Numbered from the stretch's first letter, positions 19,038 to 28,142 are shown. The stretch: DNA of 64,000 nt from Natronosporangium hydrolyticum (GCF_016925615.1 NZ_CP070499.1:682001-746000), one strand, 5' to 3'. The notes: generated by a model not told the origin, from the sequence alone. A program made the numbers and translations.

Positions 19038-19152
19038 GCCTGCTCCCCGGATTCCGGTCGACCTCGTGGTCGACGCACGTCTGCGGAGAGCCTGACCCGC
19101 GCGGCGGCCGCGCACCAGCGTCTGGAACGACACCACCCATACAATTCCCGAC

Positions 19153-20175
19153 ATGCCTTTCCCTCGGCGCTCCGTCGCGGTCGCCACCACCGACCGGATG
19201 CTGCACCTGGAGCTGGCCTTGGCCTACGAGGTCTTCGGCTCGGCCCCAGCCTCCCTCCCCGGCCCCTGGTACGAGGTCGACGTGTGCGGCAGCCGACCGG
19301 TCCGGGTCGGCCGGTTCTTGCTGGAGCCGGATGCCGGGCTCGACCGGCTGCCGTACGCCGACACCGTGATCGTCCCGGCCGTGGCGGATACCGTCGCGGA
19401 CCCGCCGGCCGAGCTGGTCGCTGCGGTGCGCGCCGCCCACGAAGCGGGCGCCCGAGTGGTCTCACTGTGCACCGGAGCCTTCGTGCTCGCCGCCGCCGGT
19501 CTGCTGGACGGGCTGCGCGCCACCACCCACTGGGCCCACACCGGGGAGCTGGCCACGCGTTACCCGCGGGTGCGGGTCGATCCGGACGTGCTCTACGTCG
19601 ACAACGGCACAGTATTGACCTCCGCTGGCAAGGCCGCCGCGATGGACCTGTGCCTGCACGTGGTACGGCGCGACTACGGCCCGGCGATCGCCAATCTGGT
19701 CGCTCGCCGGCTGGTCGTGCCGCCCCACCGGGCCGGCGGCCAGGCCCAGTTCGTCACCACCCCGGTACCCACCCAGGACAGTCATCCGCTGGCGGAGCTG
19801 CTCCCATGGGCGATGCGCCGGCTGGACCAGCCGCTCACGGTGGCGGACCTGGCCCGGCAGGCGAACCTGAGTGAGCGCCAGCTGGCCCGCCACTTTCGGT
19901 CGGTGACCGGCACGACCCCACTGCAGTGGCTGTTGACGCAGCGGATCCGCCGCGCCCAGGAATTGCTCGAGAGCACCGACGACAGCGTCGACATGATCGC
20001 GTCGGCCGCCGGCATGGGTACGGCGACGACGCTGCGCCGCCACCTTCACCGTACGGTCGGGGTTACGCCGGCCGCCTACCGCCGGACCTTCCGGGGGGCG
20101 CGGGCCGGATCCGGTCGGCTGCCGCCTTGCGACAGTGCTAGCAGGACGGCTGCGGGCACCGCGGATCTGCCGTAG
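19153..20175 (+). CDS. GlxA family transcriptional regulator (DJ-1/PfpI domain plus AraC HTH)
   Basis: A 340-residue regulator. It has an N-terminal DJ-1/PfpI-like sensory domain (about 1-170, with the SLCTGAFVLAAAGLL nucleophile-elbow segment) and a C-terminal AraC domain with two helix-turn-helices (about 230-325: LTVADLARQANLSERQLARHF and the second at MIASAAGMGTATTLRRHL). It is divergent from the saccharopine-dehydrogenase-like gene, a common arrangement in which this class activates its neighbour. A peptidase gene follows 10 nt downstream. Confidence 0.88.
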   Translation: MPFPRRSVAVATTDRMLHLELALAYEVFGSAPASLPGPWYEVDVCGSRPVRVGRFLLEPDAGLDRLPYADTVIVPAVADTVADPPAELVAAVRAAHEAGARVVSLCTGAFVLAAAGLLDGLRATTHWAHTGELATRYPRVRVDPDVLYVDNGTVLTSAGKAAAMDLCLHVVRRDYGPAIANLVARRLVVPPHRAGGQAQFVTTPVPTQDSHPLAELLPWAMRRLDQPLTVADLARQANLSERQLARHFRSVTGTTPLQWLLTQRIRRAQELLESTDDSVDMIASAAGMGTATTLRRHLHRTVGVTPAAYRRTFRGARAGSGRLPPCDSASRTAAGTADLP

Positions 20176-20185
20176 GGTGTCCGCC

Positions 20186-21496
20186 ATGCCAGAGTCCCCC
20201 GCCGACACAGTCGCTGCTCCCGATCACCATGACACCGCATCATGCCCGGAGTGCGGGAGTCCACTAGCGGCCCTCCGTCATGCCCAATGGTGCCCTGGTT
20301 GCGAGTGGGGTCTGTACCGGTTCGCGCCGGAGCGGCAGCCAGCGGTCTTCGGTTGGCGCTGGCTCGACCGGTGGGCGCACCGAGTTGCGTTCACGCTGAA
20401 CGGGCGGATGTTCCGGGCGCTGTCGGGAGGGGAGCTCAGACCGACCACGGTCACCCCGGCCCGGGCGTCGGTGATCGCGGCGTCGGTGGTCCTGTTGGCC
20501 GCAGTTGCGGCGATGTTCGTCGGTGGCGTCCTGCTGATCGTTGCCGACTTTCCTAGTTTGACGATCGTGCCCGGTCTCCTGCTGGTGCTGTTGGCGCTCG
20601 TGTTGCGTCCGCGGTTCGGCAAGCTCGACCCGCTGCTGGCGTCGTTGAGCAGGAACGATGCGCCGACCCTGTTTGATCTGATCGATCGGGTCGCGGACGC
20701 CACCGGGGCGCCGCGGCCGCAGGTGATCGGCGTCCACCGGGAGGTGAACGCGGCGGCCGGGGCGGTCGGCGTGCGGCGGCGACGGGTGCTGTCGTTGGGG
20801 CTGCCGCTGTGGGTGCAGCTGACTCCGCAGGAACAGGTTGCGCTGATCGCCCACGAGCTTGGCCACTTCGCCAACGGTGATGTGCGGCGTGGTCCACTCA
20901 CGCAGCCGGCGCTGCTCACGCTCGGTACGGCGGCCCGGGTCCTGCTCCCTAACCCGGCCGATCTGGCGCGGGCTGGCAACCCGCTGCTGTACCTCGTCAC
21001 TCTGATCATCCACTTGATTCAGGGGCTCATCGCTCGCGCATTGTGGACAGCCCAGCTGGTGCTGCTATGGCTTGGGCTGCGGGACACGCAGCGGGCGGAG
21101 TACCTGGCAGATGACCGGGCCACGGCCGTGGCCGGCTCGACCGCCGCCCGGGGGCTCATGGACGCGCTGGTCACCAGCGACACGGTGGCCGCGATGGTGG
21201 CCCGGGCAGCGCGGGAGAGCGACGAAGTGCCGCGCTGGCGCGCTGCGGCGGCGGCCAGCCGGCAGCGGCTCGCTGACCAGGTGCCGCTGCGCCACCAACT
21301 GTCCCTCGTCGACGATGCCTCGCTGTTCGCCACGCACCCACCGACCGGGTGGCGGCGCCGCATGATCGAGGCCCGGCCGTGGCGCGACCCGGCGATCGTC
21401 CTGACCGAGCACCAGTCTGCCCAGATCGACGCCGAGCTGGCGAAACACTACGCACGGGCGCGTCGTGATATCGGCGCTATCACCGTCGCGTGGTAG
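20186..21496 (+). CDS. M48 family zinc metalloprotease with N-terminal zinc ribbon
   Basis: A 436-residue membrane protease. It starts with a zinc-ribbon-like CPEC-X12-CPGC (residues 20-39), followed by two membrane helices (about 94-140). The M48 catalytic core has HELGH at 223-227 and the third zinc ligand in EYLADDRA. Another hydrophobic segment (about 265-300) lies within the protease domain. HtpX/Ste24-like proteases degrade damaged membrane proteins or process secreted ones. The ATG at 20186 is the first in-frame start after the GlxA stop. Confidence 0.87.
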   Translation: MPESPADTVAAPDHHDTASCPECGSPLAALRHAQWCPGCEWGLYRFAPERQPAVFGWRWLDRWAHRVAFTLNGRMFRALSGGELRPTTVTPARASVIAASVVLLAAVAAMFVGGVLLIVADFPSLTIVPGLLLVLLALVLRPRFGKLDPLLASLSRNDAPTLFDLIDRVADATGAPRPQVIGVHREVNAAAGAVGVRRRRVLSLGLPLWVQLTPQEQVALIAHELGHFANGDVRRGPLTQPALLTLGTAARVLLPNPADLARAGNPLLYLVTLIIHLIQGLIARALWTAQLVLLWLGLRDTQRAEYLADDRATAVAGSTAARGLMDALVTSDTVAAMVARAARESDEVPRWRAAAAASRQRLADQVPLRHQLSLVDDASLFATHPPTGWRRRMIEARPWRDPAIVLTEHQSAQIDAELAKHYARARRDIGAITVAW

Positions 21497-21526
21497 CCGA
21501 GTGGTGCGTGGGGCGACTTGCCGTGG

Positions 21527-22102
21527 TCATCTGGGCGCGAGGCCGCGCTCGACCGCCGCGACCACTAGTTCGTCCAACTCCTCGGGGGTAAACAGCTCTG
21601 GGAGTGTCAGCATTTCCACCATCAACCAGTTGAGCGCCAGGATGAGCAGTCTTACCGAGGTGGCGTCACCCGGCATGCCCTGGTCCAGGTGGTAGGCGAC
21701 GTTGGCATCGACATCCGCGCGTACTCGGTTGGTGAGCACGGTGCGTAGCTCGGGCCGCCGGGTCGCCTCCAGCCGCAGCTCCAGCATGGCGAGGTAGCCG
21801 CTGCGGAACCCGGTTACCCGTTCGATGATCTCCCGCATCAGTTCGGTCAGCTTTGCCTGGTCCCGCGGGCCCTGCGCCGCTGCGGCCTGGGTGGCCTGGT
21901 CGGGCAGCCATCGCTCGTAAACCCGGTGGCTGCTCTGTATGAGCAGGTCGTCGCGATTGGCGAAGTAGTTGGAGGCGGTACCGACCGGGGTTCCAGCCTC
22001 GGCGTCGACCGCGCGGAAGGTGAGGCCGCGGGCGCCATCCCTGGCTAGAACCTCGATGGCCGCGTCAAGGAGGGCGGTTCGGCGCTCGAGGTTGGTTCGC
22101 AC
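21527..22102 (-). CDS. TetR family transcriptional regulator
   Basis: A 191-residue TetR repressor. Its N-terminal helix-turn-helix is LTFRAVDAEAGTPVGTASNYF (about 25-45), with an all-helical ligand domain behind it. The GTG start at 22102 is 71 nt from the GTG of the divergent RibD-like reductase. The space between contains a perfect palindrome, ACTTCAGCTGAAGT. It most likely represses the reductase and itself; the inducer is unknown. Confidence 0.88.
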   Translation of the reverse strand: MRTNLERRTALLDAAIEVLARDGARGLTFRAVDAEAGTPVGTASNYFANRDDLLIQSSHRVYERWLPDQATQAAAAQGPRDQAKLTELMREIIERVTGFRSGYLAMLELRLEATRRPELRTVLTNRVRADVDANVAYHLDQGMPGDATSVRLLILALNWLMVEMLTLPELFTPEELDELVVAAVERGLAPR

Positions 22103-22139
22103 GTTGACACCGTATCAGGTGTAGTACTATGGTTGAACC

Positions 22140-22153
22140 ACTTCAGCTGAAGT
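22140..22153. promoter_or_regulatory. Palindromic operator candidate (TetR, divergent pair)
   Basis: ACTTCAGCTGAAGT is a perfect 14-bp palindrome between the divergent TetR and reductase genes. AGTACTATG occurs on both sides (22123-22131 and 22151-22159, 28 nt apart), and TTGACA at 22104 may be a -35 element. The position fits an operator of the adjacent TetR protein. Confidence 0.5.
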
Positions 22154-22173
22154 ACTATGAGTGGAGTGATCTC

Positions 22174-22755
22174 GTGCGAAGGCTCGTCTACTACGTGGGC
22201 ATCTCCATCGATGGCTACATCGCCGGCCCCGGTAATGAGGTCGACTTCTACCCCGTCGGCGACGACCTGGTCGAGTGGATGAAGGAGCGGCACCCGGAGC
22301 TGATCCCGACGCATATCCGGTCGCAGTTCGGGTTGACCGACGTCCCCAACCGGCGATTCGACGCGCTGGTGATGGGCCGCGGTACCTACCAGCCCGCCCT
22401 GGATATCGGCGTCACCAGCCCGTATTCCCCGCTGCGGCAGTACGTGGTCTCCTCGACGCTGGCGTCGATCGCCGACCCCTCGGTGGAACTCGTCACTGAT
22501 GATCCCGTCGGCCTGGTGCGGCGACTGAAGGCCGAATCGTCTGATAAGGACATCTGCTTGGCCGGCGGCGGCAAGCTAGCCGGGACGCTGCTACCGGAGA
22601 TCGACGAGCTACTCGTGAAGTGGTATCCCGTGGTGGCTGGCGCCGGCATCCCAGCCTTTCAAGGCACATTCAACCCGACGCCGTTCACCCCCACCCGGCG
22701 GGAGTCGTTTCGCAACGGGATCCAGGTGACGTGGTTCCAACGCACCCATAGCTGA
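22174..22755 (+). CDS. Dihydrofolate-reductase-fold (RibD C-terminal-like) protein
   Basis: A 193-residue protein of the RibD_C/DHFR-like family. It has YYVGISIDGYIAGPGNEVDF at the N-terminus, VMGRGTYQPAL in the middle and the NADPH-binding DICLAGGGKLAGTLLPEIDELLV near residue 125. Such small reductases are often TetR-controlled; substrates are mostly unknown. I use the GTG at 22174, with GGAG 9 nt upstream and right at the domain start. The ATG at 22129 would translate through the operator palindrome. Confidence 0.85.
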   Translation: MRRLVYYVGISIDGYIAGPGNEVDFYPVGDDLVEWMKERHPELIPTHIRSQFGLTDVPNRRFDALVMGRGTYQPALDIGVTSPYSPLRQYVVSSTLASIADPSVELVTDDPVGLVRRLKAESSDKDICLAGGGKLAGTLLPEIDELLVKWYPVVAGAGIPAFQGTFNPTPFTPTRRESFRNGIQVTWFQRTHS

Positions 22756-22887
22756 TCCGCGGTGGCGTCCACCAGGTTACGGCGGGCGGCACGGTTACCG
22801 ACCGGGGGCGCCGGCGGTGTCAGGGCGGTCATCTCCACCCCGGACGGACCTGCCGGTCGTCCCCGGTCCACGAGTTGTTCGGTTCGG

Positions 22888-24174
22888 TCAGGGGCTGGTG
22901 CAGGTGAGCGTCGGCGTCGACGGTGACCCGTCGGCGAGGAAGCCGAAGGTCGTCTGCCCGTTGGCGGCGAGCGAGCCGTTCCAGCTTTCGTTCACCACTG
23001 TGGCGGTAGTGCCGTCGACGTTCAACACCCCGCCCCACACTTGGCTGATCGACTGGCCGCTGGCCAGCGGCCAGCTCACCGTCCAGCCACTGATGCCAGC
23101 CGTCCCGGCCTGTACCGTCACTTCGCCCTGGTAACCGCCCGGCCAGGAGTTGACCGTTTCGTAGGTCGCCGCGCAGTCACCGGTGGGTGGCGGGTCGGTG
23201 GTCGGAGGGGCTGTCGTGGGGGGATCCGTCGTCGGGGGTGTCGTCGTCGGGGGCGCGCTGGTCGGCGGGGAGCTCTCGAACTGGCTGAAGAAATCCCAGG
23301 TCACGCCGGGTAGCCACTGAGTGCCGCCGTGGCTCGGTGCCGCGTCGTGGTCGCCGTCGAAGACGTGCCAGGCGACCGGATGGCCGGCCGAGCACCCGGA
23401 GTACTCGAAGCTGGTCCGGCTCCCGCTGCCGACGGATGGCTCCGGCGGATTCGCCGGGGTGCAGCCGTTGTTCTGCACGAACCGGTCACGCATCGTCCGG
23501 GCTCCGGAGATCGGCAGCACCGAGTCGGTGGTGCCGTGTACCTGAAGGTACGCGATCGGTGAGTTACCGCCACTGCATCCGCTGATCAGCCCGGCGGAGT
23601 AGATCGCGACCGCTCGGAACTCGTCCGGTCGGGCACAGGCGAGGGCGAAGCTCATGCCGCCGCCGTAGCTGAATCCCAGCGCGAACCGCTGCGTGGTGTC
23701 CACACAGAGGTCCGCCTCGAGCTGGCTGATCATGTCGTCGACGAAGGTGACGTCTCGACCGCCGGGGTTGGCCCAACCGTTGTCGAGACCTTGTGGCGCG
23801 ACGAAGATGGCGCTGTTGTTGGCGCGGGAGTGAAGCCCGTAGTAGGGCTCTACCCATCCGCCGTTGGCGACGTCAGTCGCATTGCCGTTCAACCAGTGGA
23901 AGCCGAAGATCAGCCGATACGGCTGGTTCTGGTCGTAGTTGTCGGGCAGCCGCAGGATGAAGCTCCGGTTCTGGCCACCGCTGGAGATCGAGTGCGTACC
24001 GTTGGTCAGGCTCGGGGCGGTTCCGCACCCGGCGGTGGACGCGACGACGCCGACGTTCGCTGCCGCCGGGGTGAGCCCGGTGACGGCGGCGCCGGCGCCG
24101 GCGCCGGTGACGACAAGGGTTGCCGCGGCGGCTAACCCCAGCCACCGTCGACGGAAGTTAGTTAGTTGCTTCAC
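22888..24174 (-). CDS. Secreted CE1-type esterase (feruloyl esterase/PHB-depolymerase fold) with CBM2
   Basis: A 428-residue exported enzyme. In order it has a signal peptide with a long Ala/Gly-rich core (1-40), an alpha/beta-hydrolase domain (about 45-300) with the nucleophile elbow GFSYGGGMS and HGTTDSVLP and DGDHDAAPSHGG supplying acid and His, a Pro/Thr linker (about 302-328), and a family-2 carbohydrate-binding module ending at 428 (SWNGSLAANGQTTFGFLADG). It probably releases feruloyl or acetyl groups from plant cell-wall xylan outside the cell. GTG start with GGGAG 8 nt upstream. The next gene is a paralogue of the same design. Confidence 0.9.
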   Translation of the reverse strand: MKQLTNFRRRWLGLAAAATLVVTGAGAGAAVTGLTPAAANVGVVASTAGCGTAPSLTNGTHSISSGGQNRSFILRLPDNYDQNQPYRLIFGFHWLNGNATDVANGGWVEPYYGLHSRANNSAIFVAPQGLDNGWANPGGRDVTFVDDMISQLEADLCVDTTQRFALGFSYGGGMSFALACARPDEFRAVAIYSAGLISGCSGGNSPIAYLQVHGTTDSVLPISGARTMRDRFVQNNGCTPANPPEPSVGSGSRTSFEYSGCSAGHPVAWHVFDGDHDAAPSHGGTQWLPGVTWDFFSQFESSPPTSAPPTTTPPTTDPPTTAPPTTDPPPTGDCAATYETVNSWPGGYQGEVTVQAGTAGISGWTVSWPLASGQSISQVWGGVLNVDGTTATVVNESWNGSLAANGQTTFGFLADGSPSTPTLTCTSP

Positions 24175-24212
24175 GGGTTTGCTCCCATGCTGTAGCTCGC
24201 TAATGGCTTAAT

Positions 24213-25556
24213 TTAGGAACTGGTGCAGGTGAGGGTCGGCGATGCGGCGTCACCGCCGCCGAGGAACCCAAAGGTGACGCTGCCGTTGGCGGCGACCGAA
24301 CCGTTCCAGGACTCGTTCTGGACCGTGTAGCCCGGTCCGTCGCCGAGCAGGGTGCCGTTCCATAGCTGAGTGACGGTTGTTCCGCTGGGGAAGGTCATGT
24401 CCACCGCCCAGCCGTTGAGGGCCGAGCTGCCGGCTTGGACGGTCACTTCGCCTTGGAAGCCGCCGGACCAGGCGTTGATCTGGCTGTAGCTGGCCGAGCA
24501 GTCACCGCCGACCGGGGGTGGTGAGGTAGGCGGTGATGTGGTGGGCGGCGGCGAGGTCGGGGGTGAGGTGGTGGGCGGTGATGTGGTGGGCGGCGGCGAG
24601 GTCGGCGGAGCGCCGGTGATGCCGAAGAACTCGACGGCGGACGCGGCCATGCCGCCGGACGGCAGGCTGTGCCCGGCGCCCTGGATGCTGTACGCCTCGA
24701 CCAGGACCGCGCCGGAGCTGTCAGCGAAGCTGCGGCGGTTCCAGCCAGGCTGGGGGGTGTCGGTGCCGGTCGGAGTCTGGCTCAGGCCGAACACATTGGT
24801 CCACTGCTTTACCGTCTCCTGCAACAGTTGGTACGGCACGAGCGTGTCGTTGGTGCCGTGCCACAGTTGCACCGGCGGCCGAGGACCGCTATAGCCGGGG
24901 TACGCCTGCCGGACGGAGTCACCCCACTGCTGCGGCGTCCGGTTCATGTTGCCGCCGGTGCAGTTGCTGTTGCCGGGTGGGAAGTCCGCGGCGTTGGCGA
25001 AGCAGTCGAAGGGGACACCCATGAACGCGGCACCGGCCTGGAAGACATCCGGATAGAGCGCCAGCAGCTGATTGGTCATCATGCCGCCGGAAGAGCTCCC
25101 GGTGGCGTAGACCCGGTCCGGGTCACCACTGTGCTGCTGCTGGGTGTAGTTGATCATCGACATGATCGAAACTGGGTCGCTGCCGCCGTCGCGGGTCTTG
25201 GCCGCGGCCGACCAGGTGTCGAAACAGTTGCCGAACCCGGCCTGTTGGGTGGCGGTCGGGTAGATGACGATGAAGCCGTGCTGGTCAGCGAGCGAGGCGA
25301 ACTCGCTGCTCGAGTAGAAGCCAGGCCCAGAGCCGCCGCAGCCGTGCATGGCCACCACGATCGCCGGGTTGCTCGGGCGGGAGTCCGGCACGTAGATGTG
25401 CATCTGCATCCCGCCGGGATTGTTGCCGAAGCTAGTGACCTCGGTCAATTGGGCTGCGGCGGCTGGCTTGGTCAGTGCTGGAGCTACCAGCGTCAAACCG
25501 ACAACCAGGGCCGCCACCGCTAAGCCGTGGCCGAGTCTTCGATGCGCAGTCCGCAT
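24213..25556 (-). CDS. Secreted PHB-depolymerase-like/acetylxylan esterase (LpqC type) with CBM2
   Basis: A 447-residue secreted esterase. It has a signal peptide (RTAHRRLGHGLAVAALVVG and Ala-rich tail), an esterase domain with VVAMHGCGGSGPGF for the oxyanion hole and TGSSSGGMMT as nucleophile elbow, and the catalytic His in QGAGHSLPSGG. A repetitive SPPPTTSPPTT-type linker (about 318-348) and a CBM2 (about 350-447) follow. The family includes acetylxylan esterases and short-chain PHB depolymerases; the carbohydrate module favours xylan. ATG 25556 is preceded by GAGGAG. It lies 38 nt upstream of the second esterase, so both may be co-transcribed. Confidence 0.9.
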   Translation of the reverse strand: MRTAHRRLGHGLAVAALVVGLTLVAPALTKPAAAAQLTEVTSFGNNPGGMQMHIYVPDSRPSNPAIVVAMHGCGGSGPGFYSSSEFASLADQHGFIVIYPTATQQAGFGNCFDTWSAAAKTRDGGSDPVSIMSMINYTQQQHSGDPDRVYATGSSSGGMMTNQLLALYPDVFQAGAAFMGVPFDCFANAADFPPGNSNCTGGNMNRTPQQWGDSVRQAYPGYSGPRPPVQLWHGTNDTLVPYQLLQETVKQWTNVFGLSQTPTGTDTPQPGWNRRSFADSSGAVLVEAYSIQGAGHSLPSGGMAASAVEFFGITGAPPTSPPPTTSPPTTSPPTSPPPTTSPPTSPPPVGGDCSASYSQINAWSGGFQGEVTVQAGSSALNGWAVDMTFPSGTTVTQLWNGTLLGDGPGYTVQNESWNGSVAANGSVTFGFLGGGDAASPTLTCTSS

Positions 25557-25889
25557 GTGTCTGCTCCTCAGGTCGCTAGGACGTGGGATAGATCGCTCGT
25601 GGCTGGCTCGCCTGGGCAGCAGCTGCGGTAACCCGTGCCCAGGGGGTACCAAGTCAGCTGCCCGAGTGGCGTGCCGGCTCCCGCGATCGCCAGACGTATG
25701 ACAGATAGTGTTACCGCTGTCTCAACAACTGTCAAGCGACGTTGGCCGATGGCGGAAAGTGCGCTGGTCGCGCTGCTGAGAGGGCGGCAGGATAGCCCGT
25801 CGGTGGCGGTCGCGCAGCGGTTCCCCCACCATCCTGCGATCACCCGCCGTGGCGGGATAACGTCGCGCTACCAGGGGGAGGTGTGCGAC
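25557..25889. other. Intergenic region without a gene
   Basis: These 333 nt separate the leftward esterase operon from the rightward DUF1269 gene. Open frames here lack homology and coding character. The only signals seen are the GAGGAG for the esterase (25564-25569) and GGGGAGG for the DUF1269 gene (about 25875). An AT-richer stretch around 25,690-25,740 may hold the divergent promoters. Confidence 0.5.
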
Positions 25890-26408
25890 ATGGCCCACAA
25901 TGATGAGGTATTTCTCTACCTCGGCGTCTACGACGACCCAGCCGTCGCCGAGGAGGCGTACGAGGCCGTCAAGCAGCTGCACCAGGAAGGCATCATCGGC
26001 AGCTACGATGCCGCCGAGGTGATCCGGCACGACCACTCGGTCAAGGTTCACAAGCGTGAGAAGCCCACCCAACACGGCGCCTGGACCGGCCTGGTCGCCG
26101 GTGGGGTGATCGGGCTGTTGTTCCCGCCGGCCCTGATCGGCGGCGCGGCGTTGGCCGCTGGCGGCGCGGTCGCTGGCGGGGTCATCGGCCACCTATGGCG
26201 AGGGCTGTCCCGCAGTGACCTCAAGGAGCTGGGGGAGGAGCTGGACCAGGGGCAGGCTGCGCTCATCGTGGTCGCCAAGGACCGCATCGACGAGCAGATC
26301 GACAAGGCCTACCGGCGGGCCAGGCGGTCAGCGCGTAAACAGCTGCATGTCGATCTCGATCAGATGCAACGGGAGGTGGAGAACGCGTTCGCCGAGTCCA
26401 CCAGGTAG
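25890..26408 (+). CDS. DUF1269-type protein with glycine-zipper membrane segment
   Basis: A 172-residue protein. The N-terminal ferredoxin-like half (VFLYLGVYDDPAVAEEAYEAVKQLH) is followed by a Gly/Ala-rich hydrophobic stretch (about 68-102: GLVAGGVIGLLFPPALIGG, then GGAVAGGVIG) that could form a membrane hairpin. A charged helical tail (about 110-172) carries DRIDEQIDKAYRRARR. Proteins of this type are widespread in actinomycetes and mostly uncharacterised. ATG 25890 follows GGGGAGG. No neighbour suggests a role. Confidence 0.75.
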   Translation: MAHNDEVFLYLGVYDDPAVAEEAYEAVKQLHQEGIIGSYDAAEVIRHDHSVKVHKREKPTQHGAWTGLVAGGVIGLLFPPALIGGAALAAGGAVAGGVIGHLWRGLSRSDLKELGEELDQGQAALIVVAKDRIDEQIDKAYRRARRSARKQLHVDLDQMQREVENAFAESTR

Positions 26409-26470
26409 CGCCCCGGCCGACCCGGCGGTGCGGCGACCAGCCCGACAGCCATACCCTTTGGCTATGACCA

Positions 26471-27121
26471 ATGTGCGCGGGGTCCCCGGTGGCTAGTAGG
26501 GACGACCAGACGGCGAGGGCCCGGCGGGTCTGGGACAAGGTCGCTCCCCGCTACGACCGGGGGATCGCGTTCTGGGAGCGGGGCCTGTTCGAAGGTGGCC
26601 GGGAGTGGGTCTGCTCCCGCGCCACCGGCCAAGTGCTGGAGGTCGCGGTCGGGACCGGCCGCAACCTTCCGTTCTATCCCAGCGGGGTAACGGTCACCGG
26701 CGTCGAGTTGAGCCCGGCGATGCTGGCGATCGCCGAGCAATACGCCGCCGGCCTCGGTCTGGCGACCGACCTGCGCGAGGGCGACGCGCAAGCCCTGCCG
26801 TTCGCCGACGCCAGCTTCGACACAGTGGTCTGTACTCTGTCGCTGTGCGCCATTCCGGATCACGCCAGGGCGATCGCGGAGATGGCCCGGGTGCTGCGGC
26901 CCGGCGGCCGACTGCTGCTGTTGGACCACATCGGCAGTCGCTGGTGGCCGGTCTGGCTCGGCCAGCGGCTCCTTGAGGTGGTCACTGCCCGGGCCGCCGG
27001 GGAGTACCTGACCCGCCGGCCGGCAAGGCTGTTGGCCGCCGCCGGGCTGCAGATCACCGAGTCCGAACGGCTCAAGCTCGGCGCGGTGGAGCGGGTCGCG
27101 GCCCGCAAGCTGGGTCCGTGA
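26471..27121 (+). CDS. Class I SAM-dependent methyltransferase (UbiE/PmtA-like)
   Basis: A 216-residue methyltransferase with motif I VLEVAVGTGRNLPFYPS (about 55-71), post-I VTGVELSPAMLAIA, and motif II ALPFADASFDTVVCTLSLCAIPD. This is the UbiE/methyltransferase-11 pattern. It resembles actinobacterial phosphatidylethanolamine or quinone methyltransferases; the substrate is not certain. The C-terminal part (from 150) is basic and amphipathic, as in membrane-associated lipid methyltransferases. A small membrane protein gene follows 12 nt later. Confidence 0.85.
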   Translation: MCAGSPVASRDDQTARARRVWDKVAPRYDRGIAFWERGLFEGGREWVCSRATGQVLEVAVGTGRNLPFYPSGVTVTGVELSPAMLAIAEQYAAGLGLATDLREGDAQALPFADASFDTVVCTLSLCAIPDHARAIAEMARVLRPGGRLLLLDHIGSRWWPVWLGQRLLEVVTARAAGEYLTRRPARLLAAAGLQITESERLKLGAVERVAARKLGP

Positions 27122-27133
27122 GGTCGCGGCGCG

Positions 27134-27610
27134 ATGCGTGATCGGGTGCGTTCATGGTTTGCGAAGCCGTTGGTGGTCGTCCCGTTAGCGGCGGCCATGC
27201 TGATTTTCGTAGTGGTCCTCGATGTGAATCGACTCCGCGACTCGGCCATCTGGGGTACCTCGGACTGGCTAGTCGGCGCCCTCGGCGGGCTCGGCGTGGG
27301 CCTGATCGGCATCGTTCTGATCGGACGGGCGACCCGCAGACTGGCGAACGGGCACAGGATTGTTGATCGAGTTTGCTCGTTCGGATTCGCTTACAGCGCC
27401 ACGATGGTCATCGTGTTCGCCTTCACCCACAACCGGTACGGTCCTCTGCCGAGCGCCGACAGTCCACTCATGGTGGCGGCGCTGTCCGCGCCAGTGGTCC
27501 TGGCACCTGGTCTGGCGGTCATGCTGGTGGTGGCAGCAGTTGTCCACCAGCGCCGGGGCCGCGGGCACGCCCACGGCCGGGCTGCCGACACACCCACGGA
27601 CAGGGGATAG
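27134..27610 (+). CDS. Small membrane protein of unknown function
   Basis: A 158-residue protein with four hydrophobic segments: about 11-30 (PLVVVPLAAAMLIFVVVLDV), 45-66, 82-100 and 112-137. The C-terminal tail is basic and His-rich (HQRRGRGHAHGR). No family recognised. It starts 12 nt after the methyltransferase gene, so the two are probably co-transcribed. Confidence 0.65.
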   Translation: MRDRVRSWFAKPLVVVPLAAAMLIFVVVLDVNRLRDSAIWGTSDWLVGALGGLGVGLIGIVLIGRATRRLANGHRIVDRVCSFGFAYSATMVIVFAFTHNRYGPLPSADSPLMVAALSAPVVLAPGLAVMLVVAAVVHQRRGRGHAHGRAADTPTDRG

Positions 27611-27632
27611 GTGCCGGTGCCAAAGATTTCGG

Positions 27633-28142
27633 TCAGCGGCCGGTGGCGCCGTCGATCTGCTCGCGGAGGATGTCGGCGTGCCCGGCGTGCCGACCGGTCT
27701 CCTCGACCATGTGCACCAGCACCCACCGCATCGACGGGGCCGGTCCCCGGCGCGGGGCGCGCGGGGAGGGCAGGGCCAGATCCGGGCAGGCGTCGATGAC
27801 CCGGTTTGCCTGCTCGATCGCCGCCCGATAGTCGGCGAGCACACCCTCGACGGTGTCGGTCGGGGCCGGTCGCATGGTCGCCGGCCAGTCGCGGACATCC
27901 TCGCTGAGGAAGTAGAACCGCTCGACGTACCCCAGGTGTTTGAGCAGACCGAGCAGGCTGGTGCCCGAGGGCACCCCGCCGGTGCGGACCTGCGGCTCTG
28001 GTGCGTCGGCGACTTTTGCCGCGATCGAGGTTCGCAGGTAGTCGAGGAAGCCGGTCAGCGTTGCCTTCTCGTCGGCGCCGGTCGCTGGCGGCTTGGCGTC
28101 GCGGGCCCGGCTCGCCGGTCGCCGCGGGTGGTCGTCTGGCAT
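27633..28142 (-). CDS. DinB superfamily (DUF664) protein
   Basis: A 169-residue four-helix-bundle protein. The putative metal ligands are His in LLKHLGYVERFYF (about 85) and the pair in LVHMVEETGRHAGHADILRE (about 142-161), a common DUF664 end. DinB-like proteins include thiol-dependent transferases (mycothiol or bacillithiol users) and many unknowns. Mycothiol-dependent chemistry would suit an actinomycete. It is divergent from the XRE/cupin regulator gene but separated by 160 nt. Confidence 0.82.
   Translation of the reverse strand: MPDDHPRRPASRARDAKPPATGADEKATLTGFLDYLRTSIAAKVADAPEPQVRTGGVPSGTSLLGLLKHLGYVERFYFLSEDVRDWPATMRPAPTDTVEGVLADYRAAIEQANRVIDACPDLALPSPRAPRRGPAPSMRWVLVHMVEETGRHAGHADILREQIDGATGR

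Noticed and set aside
24174-24190. A CebR-like half site (TGGGAGC) before the CBM2 esterase
   Set aside because: It is the ribosome-binding site of the GTG start at 24174; the second half of the TGGGAGCGCTCCCA box is not conserved.
24530-24620. Repeated GGTGATGTGGTGGGCGGCGG-like sequence
   Set aside because: It is not a CRISPR or minisatellite of its own; it encodes the repeating Ser/Pro/Thr linker of the esterase.
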